Notes under the pieces: generated by a model
Told to the model about the DNA's origin: nothing
Seen by the model: the letters and a program-made list of their open reading frames with translations, nothing else
Database searches by the model: none
Source of the DNA: Flavobacterium fragile
Lineage (GTDB): Bacteria > Bacteroidota > Bacteroidia > Flavobacteriales > Flavobacteriaceae
Length of the DNA stretch: 64,000 bases
NCBI RefSeq assembly: GCF_023634865.1
Contig: NZ_JAMLJN010000001.1
Coordinates: forward strand, 310,001-374,000
Direction: 5' to 3'
Translations under genes and position numbers: made by a program
In this document: positions 1 through 10,561 of the stretch, in pieces
Numbering within the stretch: position 1 is the stretch's first letter
Layout of the letters: the number at the start of each line of letters is the position of its first letter

Positions 1-1578
<1,578 letters not shown>

Positions 1579-1612
1579 TTAAGTGTTTAACTTTCTATGT
1601 TTTTATTTACGA

Positions 1613-1888
1613 TTAAAGAATAGCGTAAATTTCGTCTTCACGCATGATTAGGTAATCTTTACCTTCGTATTTAAACTCTGTTCCAGAGTATTTCCCATAA
1701 AGAACTACATCGCCAACTTTAACTGTCATGGTATAATCTTTTTTACCATTTCCTACGGCTACTACAGTTCCTTTTTGAGGTTTTTCTTTTGCAGTGTCTG
1801 GAATAATAATTCCTGAAGCGGTTGTAGTTTCAGCTGCTAAAGGCTCAATAACTACTCGATCTGAAATTGGTTTAATGTTTAATGACAT
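1613..1888 (-). CDS. groES: 10 kDa co-chaperonin GroES
   Basis: 91-residue heptameric lid of the GroEL chamber. The N-terminal strand ([13 protein letters not shown]) is followed by the mobile loop around residues 20-38 ([17 protein letters not shown]), which contacts GroEL, and by the conserved [14 protein letters not shown] and [10 protein letters not shown] end. Length is normal for the family. It is the first gene of the groESL operon. The upstream secG operon is separated from it by a strong hairpin terminator at 1973-2010, so groESL probably has its own promoter in the roughly 90 bases at 1889-1980, although I found no convincing TAnnTTTG box there. Confidence 0.98.
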   Translation of the reverse strand: MSLNIKPISDRVVIEPLAAETTTASGIIIPDTAKEKPQKGTVVAVGNGKKDYTMTVKVGDVVLYGKYSGTEFKYEGKDYLIMREDEIYAIL

Positions 1889-1972
1889 AGTTTTTATATT
1901 TTAATGTTGTTATTAATTTGTTGCTTGCTTTATTTCAGAAATTGTGCCAAAGCCATTTTCTGACAATTTTTC

Positions 1973-2010
1973 GGTAAAAAAAATGCCAGCACTGACATGC
2001 TGGCATTTTG
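1973..2010 (-). terminator. Intrinsic terminator after secG
   Basis: A perfect 11-bp stem (arms 1980-1990 and 1999-2009, core TGCCAGC/GCTGGCA) with an 8-base loop is followed on the minus strand by a run of eight T. It lies 18 bases after the secG stop and separates the lptE-secG operon from groESL. Confidence 0.9.
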
Positions 2011-2027
2011 TATATTGCTTTAAAATC

Positions 2028-2387
2028 TTATTTTGTAGAGTCAGCTGCGGTTGGTGCTGGTGCAGCAGGTGCAGCTTGTTTTGCAGCTTCTGGTGTTGAT
2101 GGAATAGTGGTTGTTGGAACAGCAGTATCGTCATTACCTAAAACTTTAGAACCAGATGCAGTTCCATTAAAACTTAAACTAGAAAGTAAAATTAATGCTA
2201 TTAAAATTCCTCCTAAAGTCCAAGTACTTTTATCTAAGAAATCGGTTGTTTTTTGAACACCACCTAATTGTTGAGAACCACCAAATGAAGAAGATAAACC
2301 TCCACCTTTAGGGTTTTGAACCATAATAGCTAAGATTAATAAAAAACAAACAATTGTTATCGCAATTAAAAAACCTGTGAATCCCAT
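2028..2387 (-). CDS. secG: Preprotein translocase subunit SecG
   Basis: Small inner-membrane subunit that assists the SecYEG channel. Two hydrophobic helices are visible at about residues 4-22 and 56-72, joined by the conserved loop QNPKGGGLSSSFGG (24-37). The 119-residue protein ends in an Ala/Pro/Thr-rich tail (about residues 85-119), a low-complexity extension common in Bacteroidota SecG. The gene starts 2 bases after the stop of the upstream TPR-like gene and is the last gene of the run regulator-lptE-TPR-secG, before a terminator. The operon joins Sec export with outer-membrane lipopolysaccharide assembly; the family assignment is firm. Confidence 0.95.
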   Translation of the reverse strand: MGFTGFLIAITIVCFLLILAIMVQNPKGGGLSSSFGGSQQLGGVQKTTDFLDKSTWTLGGILIALILLSSLSFNGTASGSKVLGNDDTAVPTTTIPSTPEAAKQAAPAAPAPTAADSTK

Positions 2388-2389
2388 AA

Positions 2390-3196
2390 TTAATTATTAT
2401 TTTGTTGTAAATTTTTGATTTCATTTATTCGGTCTGCAAAGAAACTACTTTTTTCTGGATATTTCAAAATTAATATTTCATAAGCTTGTATCGCTTTTGT
2501 ATATTTTTTTTGTTCTAAATACACTTTAGCCAAAGTTTCAGTCATTAGATGCGTAGGTTCTTCAACGCTTTTGCTAATATTTGCAGGTGTTTTGGTGCTT
2601 TCTTTTACTGGAGCAATTTTTGGATTGGCTTCAATAAATTTATCGATTATCTCTAATTTTTTTTGTTTTTCAGGGTCGTTTTGAATGATTTTTTCCTCAT
2701 TTTTACGCACAATTGGTGAAATTCTTGTTAGTTGCAACCATTCTTGAAACGAATGTCTCTCATTTGGAGTGAAAGGTAAAGGTTTACCAATTTCTAACTT
2801 TTTTTCTGAAGTCTCTTGAGTGTATTCTGATTTTGGAGTTTCTTCTTCAGCACTTGTGTTTTCAATCTCATGCAAAACAATGACTTGTTCTGAGTAATGT
2901 ACTTCTATATCCAACATAGATTTTTGAATTTCGTCTATTTTCTCCTGTTGAATAGCTGTAAAATTATCTGATGTAATGAATTCAAATAAGATGGTTCTAT
3001 CAGTAGTGTAAGCTGCAGTTTTCTTTAACTCGTAATTGTATCTAAAACTTTCCTGATTGTACAACCCTTTTAAATGTAAAGCTCTTGCCGCTTGAAAATA
3101 GGGAAACTGTAAAACTACATTCTCTAAAGCAATCGTTTGCTTTTCGTTTATAGTTTCGGTTTTGTTTAAAAGATATGTTAAATCAGTTATATTCAA
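2390..3196 (-). CDS. TPR-like hypothetical protein of the lptE-secG operon
   Basis: 268 residues, no signal peptide or membrane helix. I do not recognise a named family. The last 50 residues look like tetratricopeptide helices (ETLAKVYLEQKKYTKAIQAY and a second helix ending in a Pro-Glu-Lys turn). The middle (about 95-215) is rich in Glu, Lys, Pro and Thr and probably extended. The start appears to be TTG: no ATG is available near the N-terminus, and the TTG lies 14 bases after the lptE stop. The stop is 2 bases before secG, so translation is probably coupled. A cytosolic scaffold role in envelope biogenesis is only an inference from its neighbours. Confidence 0.75.
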   Translation of the reverse strand: MNITDLTYLLNKTETINEKQTIALENVVLQFPYFQAARALHLKGLYNQESFRYNYELKKTAAYTTDRTILFEFITSDNFTAIQQEKIDEIQKSMLDIEVHYSEQVIVLHEIENTSAEEETPKSEYTQETSEKKLEIGKPLPFTPNERHSFQEWLQLTRISPIVRKNEEKIIQNDPEKQKKLEIIDKFIEANPKIAPVKESTKTPANISKSVEEPTHLMTETLAKVYLEQKKYTKAIQAYEILILKYPEKSSFFADRINEIKNLQQNNN

Positions 3197-3210
3197 AATT
3201 TACAAATTAA

Positions 3211-3714
3211 TTACCATTTAGCTAATGATTCGTTGAAAATGTCTTGTGTAATTCGTTCGAAAATAACATCTAAAGCTGTTGTTAATTGTGAACCTACCAA
3301 TTGTTGATTGGCATCGAAATCATAGAAAAAAGAAAAACGTTTTTCAAAATTATCATCTTCTTTATTTCTGTTAATAAACCTAACATTAATACTAATTGTC
3401 AAACGGTTCTGAGCAGCTCTTTGATCTGCTGTAGCTGTCATTGGAGTTATGCGATAATCTACAATTTCACCTTCATAAATTAATTCACCTCCTTGATTGA
3501 CTAAGTTTAAATTGGTTTGGCTTTGTATGATATCTTGTAATTCTAAAGTAAAAGTTCTTTCAATTCCTGGCTCTACTAGCGGAGCGTTGTTCTGAAAATA
3601 GTTAACTTGAAATGTTTTAGCATTTACCGGACTTGCCCCAGTGAAATTGTAAACACTACAACTATTCAAAAGAAATGAAAAAGTGAAGGTTGTTATAATT
3701 ATGAAATATCTCAT
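3211..3714 (-). CDS. lptE: LptE family lipopolysaccharide assembly lipoprotein
   Basis: 167-residue lipoprotein that, by family knowledge, plugs the LptD barrel and helps insert lipopolysaccharide in the outer membrane. A signal peptide ends in a lipobox LLNSC, with the acylated cysteine at residue 19. The mature part shows the LptE-like pattern: a short N-terminal strand region (VNAKTFQVNYFQN), a helix (IERTFTLELQDIIQSQT), beta strands with YEGEIVDYRITPMTA, and a final helix (ITQDIFNESLAKW). Its start overlaps the stop of the upstream sigma-54-type activator by one base, indicating translational coupling. Bacteroidota LptE is divergent, so the call rests on overall pattern and operon context. 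Confidence 0.82.
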   Translation of the reverse strand: MRYFIIITTFTFSFLLNSCSVYNFTGASPVNAKTFQVNYFQNNAPLVEPGIERTFTLELQDIIQSQTNLNLVNQGGELIYEGEIVDYRITPMTATADQRAAQNRLTISINVRFINRNKEDDNFEKRFSFFYDFDANQQLVGSQLTTALDVIFERITQDIFNESLAKW

Positions 3715-4970
3715 TATAAATTGTATTGTTTTATTTTTCTGTAAAGTGTTCGTTCCGAAATTCCTAATTCATCTGCTGCTGCTTTTCGTTTTCCTTTATT
3801 TCGTTCTAAAGATTTCTTAATTAATTCAATTTCTTTAGCTTCTAAACTTAACGTTTCTTCTTCATCAACCGTTTCGGCAAATAAATAATTTTCATCATCA
3901 TCTTCAAACTCTTCCTGAATTAAATTATTCTGACTAGGAAGCATTTCTACTGATGGTTCTTCTTCAAAAATTGCATTTTCTTCAGGCTTACCGTAAATCT
4001 TTTGAATTAAACTTTTGTTGGTTTCTTGAACTTTTGAACTTCCGTTTTGCATCAATTCTAAAGTCAATTTTTTCAAATCGTTCAAATCGCTCTTCATATC
4101 AAAAAGAACTTTATACAAAATTTCTCTTTCGTTACTAAAATCGCTCTCTGATTTTTTTGTTCCAATGACTGAAGGTAAACTCGCATTTTCCATTGGCAAA
4201 TAGGAGAGAAGCGTTTGCGATGAAATCTCGCGTTTCGTTTCCAAAACCGAAATTTGTTCGGCTACATTTCGTAGTTGACGAATGTTCCCGCTCCAACGGT
4301 ATTTTAAAAGTATTTCAACTGAGCTGTCATCTAATTTGATGGCAGGCATTTTATATTTATGCGCAAAATCAGAAGCAAATTTTCTAAACAACAAATGAAT
4401 GTCATCTTTACGTTCGCGAAGCGGTGGCAACATAATATCAACCGTACTCAATCGATAAAATAAATCCTCACGGAATTTCCCTTTTTCAATCGCGTCAAAC
4501 ATATTGACATTCGTAGCCGCTACAATTCTAACATTTGTTTTTTGTACTTGCGATGAACCTACTTTTATAAATTCCCCATTTTCTAAAACACGTAACAAAC
4601 GTACTTGAGTAGTTAAAGGTAATTCGCCAACTTCATCCAAAAATATAGTTCCGCCATCAGCAACTTCAAAATAGCCTTCACGTGTATTGGTTGCTCCAGT
4701 AAATGAACCTTTTTCGTGACCAAAAAGCTCACTATCAATCGTTCCTTCTGGAATGGCACCACAGTTGACGGCGATATATTTTCCATGTTTTCTGTGCGAA
4801 AGGGCGTGAATGATTTTTGGAATACTTTCTTTTCCAACACCACTTTCACCTGTTACCAATACCGAAATATCCGTTGGAGCAACCTGAATGGCTTTCTCCA
4901 CGGCACGATTGAGTTTTGGGTCGTTCCCAATAATTTCAAATCGTTGTTTTATAGCTTGTACTGATTCCAT
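3714..4970 (-). CDS. Sigma-54-interacting transcriptional activator without receiver domain
   Basis: 418-residue AAA+ enhancer-binding protein. The ATPase domain occupies about residues 12-240: Walker A GESGVGKE (41-48), the sigma-54-contacting loop as GSFTGA (88-93, usual form GAFTGA), Walker B GTIFLDE (108-114), and an arginine-finger region near FREDLFYRL. A charged, probably disordered linker (about 290-370) precedes a Fis-type helix-turn-helix at the C-terminus (RNKGKRKAAADELGISERTL). There is no receiver, GAF or PAS domain before the AAA+ domain, so activity cannot be controlled by a phosphorylated N-terminal domain. It is the first gene of the lptE-secG run. The target promoters are not visible here. 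Confidence 0.9.
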   Translation of the reverse strand: MESVQAIKQRFEIIGNDPKLNRAVEKAIQVAPTDISVLVTGESGVGKESIPKIIHALSHRKHGKYIAVNCGAIPEGTIDSELFGHEKGSFTGATNTREGYFEVADGGTIFLDEVGELPLTTQVRLLRVLENGEFIKVGSSQVQKTNVRIVAATNVNMFDAIEKGKFREDLFYRLSTVDIMLPPLRERKDDIHLLFRKFASDFAHKYKMPAIKLDDSSVEILLKYRWSGNIRQLRNVAEQISVLETKREISSQTLLSYLPMENASLPSVIGTKKSESDFSNEREILYKVLFDMKSDLNDLKKLTLELMQNGSSKVQETNKSLIQKIYGKPEENAIFEEEPSVEMLPSQNNLIQEEFEDDDENYLFAETVDEEETLSLEAKEIELIKKSLERNKGKRKAAADELGISERTLYRKIKQYNL

Positions 4971-4977
4971 ATAGTTT

Positions 4978-5042
4978 GTTTCAGGTTTCAGGTTTCAGGT
5001 TTAGAAAGTTAACTTGAAACTTTTAAACTTGAAACTTGAAAC
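4978..5042. repeat. Short repeat hairpin (three TTTCAGG, three CTTGAAA)
   Basis: Three direct copies of TTTCAGG (from 4979) are followed by one CTTGAAA at 5013-5019 and two more at 5028-5041. The two halves are complementary: read as plus-strand RNA, an 18-bp stem forms using G-U pairs; read as minus-strand RNA, the same stem has two A-C mismatches. It fills the gap between miaB and the regulator gene, both on the minus strand, and is followed on the minus strand by a rather A/T-rich segment. It may weakly terminate miaB transcription, but its repeated build suggests an intergenic repeat. Confidence 0.7.
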
Positions 5043-5049
5043 AAAAAAA

Positions 5050-6513
5050 TTAATTCATTATTTCAGAATATCCAACTGCTTCTCCAATTAAAGTTGCAGC
5101 GGTACAATCTGTGATTTTTACCATTACGAATTCACCTACTTTGTAATTTTCTTTTGGGAAAACTACTACAGTGTTTTGTGAATTTCTTCCGCTCCAATGA
5201 GCATCAGAACGTTTTGATTCTTTTTCAATCAATACTTCAACTTCTTGACCAATGAAACGTTGTGTTCTTTCTAAACCAATTCGTTGTTGTAAGTCGATGA
5301 TTTCATTTAAACGTCTTTTCTTCACTTCTTCTGGAACGTCGTCTTCCATTTTTCTAGCAGCTAAAGTTCCTGGACGTTCAGAATACGCAAACATAAATCC
5401 GAAATCATATTTTACATATTCCATCAAACTCAACGTGTCTTTATGATCTTCTTCTGTTTCTGTTGGGAAACCAGCAATCATATCTTGTGACAACGAAATG
5501 TCTGGAATAATAGAATATATTTTATCAATTAACGAGATATATTCTTCACGCGTGTGTTGACGATTCATTTCTTTTAAAATTCTAGTGCTTCCACTTTGAA
5601 CAGGTAAGTGAATATATTTACAAATGTTGTGGTGTTTCGCCATAGTTTCAATTACTTCCACATGCATGTCTTGCGGATTAGAAGTTGAAAATCTAAAACG
5701 CATTTTTGGAAACAACGTGGCGCATTTGTCTAATAATTGTGCAAAATCAACTGCTGTAGCTTTTTGCATTTCGGTTGCTTTGTCGAAATCTTTTTTCAAA
5801 CCACCACCATACCAAAGATAACTGTCTACGTTTTGTCCTAATAAGGTAACTTCTTTGAAACCTCTATCGTATAAATCTTGGATTTCATCATAAATACTTT
5901 GAGGCTCACGGCTACGCTCACGTCCACGAGTAAAAGGAACTACGCAGAAGGTACACATGTTATCGCAACCTCTTGTAATCGACACGAAAGCATTAACTCC
6001 GTTGCTATTCAAACGAACAGGTGAAATATCACCATAAGTTTCTTCTTTTGAAAGAATTACGTTGATGGCATCTCTTCCTTCTTCAACTTCGGCTAATAAA
6101 TTTGGTAAATCTTTGTAAGCATCGGGTCCAACGACCATGTCCACAATTTTCTCTTCTTCTAAAAACTGACTTTTCAAACGCTCAGCCATACAACCTAAAA
6201 CCCCAACTTTCATTGAAGGATTGATTTTTTTTACCGCGTTGTATTTTTCTAAACGCTTGCGAATCGTCTGCTCCGCTTTATCGCGAATAGAACAAGTGTT
6301 TACCAAAACCAAATCAGCATCTTCCAGATTTTGAGTCGTATTATATCCGTTTTCATAAAGAATAGACGCCACAATTTCGCTGTCCGAAAAATTCATTTGG
6401 CAACCATAACTCTCTATAAAAAGTTTTTTTGTATTTCCTACTTTTTGGTCAAGCACTAAACTCTGACCTTGTTTGTTTTCATCAATTACCTTTTCCATAT
6501 CAAAGATTTCCAT
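5050..6513 (-). CDS. miaB: tRNA-2-methylthio-N6-dimethylallyladenosine synthase MiaB
   Basis: Radical-SAM methylthiotransferase that modifies A37 of tRNAs reading UNN codons. The N-terminal domain has the three cluster cysteines C38, C74 and C108 ([31 protein letters not shown]). The radical-SAM motif CxxxCxxC is at C183, C187 and C190. The C-terminus holds a TRAM domain ([13 protein letters not shown] onwards). 487 residues is near the usual length. Two in-frame ATGs (6513 and 6498) are both downstream of a TATCTTTG box at 6539-6546; I kept the longer. A small perfect inverted repeat (6521-6536) lies between box and start. Confidence 0.96.
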   Translation of the reverse strand: MEIFDMEKVIDENKQGQSLVLDQKVGNTKKLFIESYGCQMNFSDSEIVASILYENGYNTTQNLEDADLVLVNTCSIRDKAEQTIRKRLEKYNAVKKINPSMKVGVLGCMAERLKSQFLEEEKIVDMVVGPDAYKDLPNLLAEVEEGRDAINVILSKEETYGDISPVRLNSNGVNAFVSITRGCDNMCTFCVVPFTRGRERSREPQSIYDEIQDLYDRGFKEVTLLGQNVDSYLWYGGGLKKDFDKATEMQKATAVDFAQLLDKCATLFPKMRFRFSTSNPQDMHVEVIETMAKHHNICKYIHLPVQSGSTRILKEMNRQHTREEYISLIDKIYSIIPDISLSQDMIAGFPTETEEDHKDTLSLMEYVKYDFGFMFAYSERPGTLAARKMEDDVPEEVKKRRLNEIIDLQQRIGLERTQRFIGQEVEVLIEKESKRSDAHWSGRNSQNTVVVFPKENYKVGEFVMVKITDCTAATLIGEAVGYSEIMN

Positions 6514-6520
6514 TAAATCA

Positions 6521-6546
6521 TTCCGAAGTTTCGGAACGCAAAGATA
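6521..6546 (-). promoter_or_regulatory. miaB -7 promoter box and leader hairpin
   Basis: TATCTTTG (6539-6546, minus strand) fits the Bacteroidota -7 consensus TAnnTTTG. Directly downstream the inverted repeat TTCCGAAGTTTCGGAA (6521-6536) would form the very start of the transcript, just before the start codon. Confidence 0.65.
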
Positions 6547-6737
6547 ATACTAAATTATAAAATCTGACAAGATGGCAGAAAAGGTTTAACATGAAATTTT
6601 AAATTATTTTTTATTGCAATTCCAAGTAGCCGTTTTTCGTGGATTTTATACCTATATATATAGGAGTAATTTGACTGATATTTTGGTTAATTATAGGTAA
6701 AAAAAAGCTCAAGATGTTAAAATTTAAAAAAAACCTA

Positions 6738-6745
6738 TACTTTTG
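6738..6745 (+). promoter_or_regulatory. topA -7 promoter box
   Basis: TACTTTTG matches TAnnTTTG and ends 19 bases before the ATG at 6765. It lies inside a longer open frame beginning at 6714, which argues that 6765 is the true start of topA. Confidence 0.7.
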
Positions 6746-6764
6746 CGATTCAAAAAAATATGAA

Positions 6765-9266
6765 ATGGCAAAGAATTTAGTAATCGTTGAGTCACCTGCA
6801 AAAGCAAAAACCATCGAGAAATTTCTAGGAAGTGAGTATCAAGTTGAGTCGAGTTATGGACATATTGCTGACTTGCCTTCGAGAGAAATAGGAGTGGATG
6901 TAGAAAATGGTTTTAAACCGAAATATGAAGTTTCGGCAGATAAAAAAGCATTGGTGACCAAATTAAAAGGATTAGCTAAAAATGCCGAAATGGTTTGGTT
7001 GGCTTCCGATGAGGACCGTGAGGGAGAAGCAATTTCTTGGCACTTATCTGAAGAATTAAAATTAAAACCAGAAAAAACAAAACGTATTGTTTTTCACGAA
7101 ATCACAAAATCAGCTATTCAAAAAGCAATCGAAAATCCGAGAGGAATAGATTATAACTTAGTAAACGCACAACAAGCTCGTAGAGTTTTAGACCGATTAG
7201 TAGGTTACGAATTATCGCCAGTACTTTGGAAAAAAGTTAAAGGAGGTTTATCTGCAGGTCGTGTGCAATCAGTTTCGGTTCGTTTGATTGTGGAGCGTGA
7301 AAGAGAAATTCAAAATTTCAAACCAGAAGCTTCTTACAGTATTACAGCAGAGTTTACAAACGAAGCAGGAAAAACATTCAAAGCAAAATTACCTAAGAAC
7401 TTCGCAACTAAAAAAGAAGCAGAAGATTTCTTAAATAAAAATATTGGTTCGTCTTACAAAGTAGGAGATTTAGAAACCAAACCAACAAAAAAATCACCAG
7501 CAGCACCATTTACCACTTCAACGTTGCAACAAGAAGCGGCGAGAAAATTGTATTTGCCAGTTGGGATTACCATGCAAATTGCACAACGTTTGTACGAAGC
7601 CGGACTTATTACTTATATGAGAACGGATAGTGTAAATTTATCGCAAGAAGCCATGGCAGCAGCTCAAGCTGAAATTACCAGTTATTACGGAAAAGAGTTT
7701 TCTAAACCGAGAAATTTCAATACCAAATCAAAAGGAGCACAAGAAGCACACGAAGCGATTCGTCCAACAGATATGTCAAGACATACTGTGGATATTGATA
7801 GAGATCAAGCGCGTTTGTACGAATTGATTTGGAAAAGAACATTGGCTTCTCAAATGAGTGATGCTGAATTGGAGAGAACTAATGTAAAAATCGAAGCAAG
7901 CAATCATTCGGAAACTTTTACAGCAACTGGAGAAGTAATCAAATTTGAGGGTTTCTTAAAAGTGTATTTAGAAGGACATGATGATGATGAAGAGGAACAA
8001 GAAGGAATGTTACCGGCTTTAAAAGTAAACGAAAAGCTTACGAATAATTATATCACGGCTACAGAACGTTTTTCGCGTCCACCAAGTCGTTACACAGAAG
8101 CTTCTTTGGTGAAGAAATTAGAAGAACTAGGAATTGGTCGTCCATCAACGTATGCGCCAACTATTTCTACTATTATCGCTAGAAATTATGTAGAAAAAGG
8201 AAGTTTCGAAGGTCAAGAAAGAAAATACAACCAATTGATCTTAAAAGGAGGAGAAGTAAAATCTCAAGTTTTAACGGAAAATGTGGGATCAGATAAAGGA
8301 AAATTAGTTCCAACTGATATCGGAATTATCGTGAATGATTTCTTAGTTAAGAACTTTAATACGATTTTAGATTACAACTTCACTGCAAAAGTGGAGCAAG
8401 ATTTCGACGAAATTGCAGAAGGAAAAGTGGATTGGGCAAAGATGATGAATGATTTTTACAAACACTTCCATCCCAATGTAGTCGATGTAGAGAAAAATGC
8501 GGATAGAGAAAGTGGTGAAAGAATCTTAGGAGTACATCCCGTTTCTGGAAAACAAGTTTCGGTTCGTTTAGGAAAATATGGAGCAATGGCTCAAATTGGA
8601 GATGCGGATGATGAAAACAAACAATTTGCAAGTTTACGTCCTGATCAAAATATTGGAAACATCACTTTGGAAGAAGTATTGAACTTATTCTTGCTTCCAA
8701 AACAATTAGGAACATATAAAGGAGAAGAAATAGAAGTGAACAATGGTCGTTTTGGACCTTATGTTCGTTTTGGTTCTCAATTTATTTCCTTACCAAAAGG
8801 AATGGATCCAATGGATGTTACCATGGAAACGGCTCAAGGTTTAATTGATGAAAAAATGCAAGCAGATGCTCCTATTGGAACCTACGAAGGATTACCGGTT
8901 CAAAAAGGAGTGGGACGTTTTGGACCTTTCATCAAATGGAACGGAATGTTTATCAATGTTAATAAGAAATACAACTTCGATAATTTATCACAATCAGACA
9001 TTGAGGAGTTAATCGAAGAAAAACAACAAAAAGACATTGATAAGGTAATTCATGATTGGAAAGAGGAAGGAATCAAAGTGGAAAAAGCACGTTGGGGTCG
9101 TTCTGTAATTACCAAAGGTAAAATCAAAATTGAATTAAGCAAAGATGTTGATGCTTCAAAATTAACATTAGCTCAAGTTCAAGACATGATAGAAAAGAAA
9201 ACACCAGCAAAAAAGACAGCTGCCAAAAAAGCTCCAGCTAAGAAAACAACCGCTAAAAAGAAATAA
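6765..9266 (+). CDS. topA: DNA topoisomerase I
   Basis: Type IA topoisomerase that relaxes negative supercoils through a 5'-phosphotyrosine intermediate. The Toprim domain carries the DxDxE acidic motif at D82, D84 and E86 (SDEDREGE). The active-site tyrosine is Y284 in TYMRTDS. The C-terminal third holds topoisomerase C-terminal repeats (GRFGPYVRFG, GRFGPFIKWNG) in place of cysteine zinc ribbons. The protein ends in a Lys/Ala/Pro-rich tail of about 24 residues, like histone H1 tails. The start at 6765 (MAKNLVIVESPAKAK) is preferred because a -7 box lies just upstream. The next gene follows after 3 bases, so the two are probably one transcript. Confidence 0.97.
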   Translation: MAKNLVIVESPAKAKTIEKFLGSEYQVESSYGHIADLPSREIGVDVENGFKPKYEVSADKKALVTKLKGLAKNAEMVWLASDEDREGEAISWHLSEELKLKPEKTKRIVFHEITKSAIQKAIENPRGIDYNLVNAQQARRVLDRLVGYELSPVLWKKVKGGLSAGRVQSVSVRLIVEREREIQNFKPEASYSITAEFTNEAGKTFKAKLPKNFATKKEAEDFLNKNIGSSYKVGDLETKPTKKSPAAPFTTSTLQQEAARKLYLPVGITMQIAQRLYEAGLITYMRTDSVNLSQEAMAAAQAEITSYYGKEFSKPRNFNTKSKGAQEAHEAIRPTDMSRHTVDIDRDQARLYELIWKRTLASQMSDAELERTNVKIEASNHSETFTATGEVIKFEGFLKVYLEGHDDDEEEQEGMLPALKVNEKLTNNYITATERFSRPPSRYTEASLVKKLEELGIGRPSTYAPTISTIIARNYVEKGSFEGQERKYNQLILKGGEVKSQVLTENVGSDKGKLVPTDIGIIVNDFLVKNFNTILDYNFTAKVEQDFDEIAEGKVDWAKMMNDFYKHFHPNVVDVEKNADRESGERILGVHPVSGKQVSVRLGKYGAMAQIGDADDENKQFASLRPDQNIGNITLEEVLNLFLLPKQLGTYKGEEIEVNNGRFGPYVRFGSQFISLPKGMDPMDVTMETAQGLIDEKMQADAPIGTYEGLPVQKGVGRFGPFIKWNGMFINVNKKYNFDNLSQSDIEELIEEKQQKDIDKVIHDWKEEGIKVEKARWGRSVITKGKIKIELSKDVDASKLTLAQVQDMIEKKTPAKKTAAKKAPAKKTTAKKK

Positions 9267-9269
9267 GCA

Positions 9270-10418
9270 ATGGTTTTTGATTTTTTACAACCTATTTCAA
9301 CTTCTGTAGAAGAATACATTGCAACATTATCCAATCAAACATTAGGAAAAAAAGTGGTGTTTCATACCCAAACCGATTTTCCAGTTTTGGACAATGTTGC
9401 GATCGCTGTAATAACGGTTAATGAGTTTAGAGGAAGTAAAAAAGACAATGATGATTTTTCGTTTGATTCTTTTAGAAAACAATTTTATAGTCTTTTTCCT
9501 GGAAATTGGAATACTACAATAGTGGACTTAGGAACTATTGAGGCGGGAGCTAGTGTTGAAGATACTTATTTTGTAGTAAAAAAAATAGTTGCTGAACTAG
9601 TAAAGAAAAGAATTATTCCAGTAATTATAGGAGGAAGCCAGGATTTAACCTATGCGATGTATCGTGCTTATGATAATTTGGATCAAATGGTAAATATTGT
9701 TTCGGTTGATAGTCAATTTGATTTTTCAAAAGAAAATAGACTAGACTCCGAATCGTATCTTTCAAAAATAGTTGTAGAAGAACCTAACAATCTTTTTAAT
9801 TACAGTAATTTAGGTTTTCAGACGTATTTTAATTCACAGGAAGAAATTGATTTAATCGAAAAATTATATTTTGAAGCCTATCGTTTAGGAGAGGTTTCTA
9901 ATAATATTGCTATTGCAGAGCCTGTTTTTAGAGATGCTGACTTGGTAAGTGTGGATATGCATTCAGTGCAATCTTCCTATTCTGGGAATTTTGATGATTT
10001 CAATCCAAATGGATTTACAGGAAAAGAAGTTTGTGCTCTAACTCGCTATGCAGGTATCAGTGATAAAGTGACATCGTTGGGTATTTTCAATTTTAATCCA
10101 AATTCGAACGAAGTTGTGTTAATAAGTCAAATGTTGTGGTATTTTATTGAAGGATTTTCTTTTCGTTCTCATGAGTATCCTTTTGGGACTAAAGAGCAGT
10201 ATATCAAATATATAGTTCCAATAGGCGATGAAGAATTAATCTTTTATAAAAGCAATAAAACCGCGAGATGGTGGATAGAAATTCCTTTTTTAACACATGT
10301 TAACAATAAATTGAAAAGAAATACGTTATTACCTTGCACACATGAAGATTATTTAGCAGCTTGCGAGCAAGAAATTCCAGAACGATGGTGGAAGGCTCAG
10401 AAACGAAATGTTATATGA
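9270..10418 (+). CDS. Arginase/formimidoylglutamase-fold protein with altered metal site
   Basis: 382 residues with the order of motifs of the ureohydrolase (arginase, agmatinase, HutG) family: GGSQDL at 121-126, VDSQFDF at 146-152 and SVDMHSV at 227-233. In active enzymes these read GGDHS, DAHxD and SxDxD and bind two Mn ions. Here both ligand histidines are Gln (Q124, Q149) and the last aspartate is His (H231), while D147, D151 and D229 remain. A C-terminal part beyond residue 310, rich in Trp and basic residues, is not typical. It sits between topA (3-base gap) and gldK. Automatic labels such as formimidoylglutamase may mislead; catalysis is doubtful and the substrate unknown. Confidence 0.75.
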   Translation: MVFDFLQPISTSVEEYIATLSNQTLGKKVVFHTQTDFPVLDNVAIAVITVNEFRGSKKDNDDFSFDSFRKQFYSLFPGNWNTTIVDLGTIEAGASVEDTYFVVKKIVAELVKKRIIPVIIGGSQDLTYAMYRAYDNLDQMVNIVSVDSQFDFSKENRLDSESYLSKIVVEEPNNLFNYSNLGFQTYFNSQEEIDLIEKLYFEAYRLGEVSNNIAIAEPVFRDADLVSVDMHSVQSSYSGNFDDFNPNGFTGKEVCALTRYAGISDKVTSLGIFNFNPNSNEVVLISQMLWYFIEGFSFRSHEYPFGTKEQYIKYIVPIGDEELIFYKSNKTARWWIEIPFLTHVNNKLKRNTLLPCTHEDYLAACEQEIPERWWKAQKRNVI

Positions 10419-10493
10419 AATTATAATATTTTAAAAATAAGTTAAAGGTTGTAGACTTGTGAAAAATATTTTTTATGTTTTTAAAAAAAATAA

Positions 10494-10524
10494 TTGTTTT
10501 TTTGAAAATTAATGAATAGGTTTA
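10494..10524 (+). promoter_or_regulatory. Candidate gldK promoter
   Basis: TTG at 10494-10496, then 20 bases, then TAGGTTTA (10517-10524), one base off TAnnTTTG. It is the best promoter-like pair in the 143-base gap before gldK. The remainder of the gap is AT-rich with no hairpin I trust. Confidence 0.35.
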
Positions 10525-10561
10525 CGCCCTGAAAATAGAAATTACATTTAACCTAATTTAT

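Noticed and set aside
2008..2256. Open frame antisense to secG
   Set aside because: Shadow of the Ala/Pro-rich secG tail on the other strand; no promoter or family signature.
6714..6764. Longer N-terminus for topA beginning at 6714
   Set aside because: The added 17 residues are unlike topoisomerase starts and contain the -7 box at 6738-6745.
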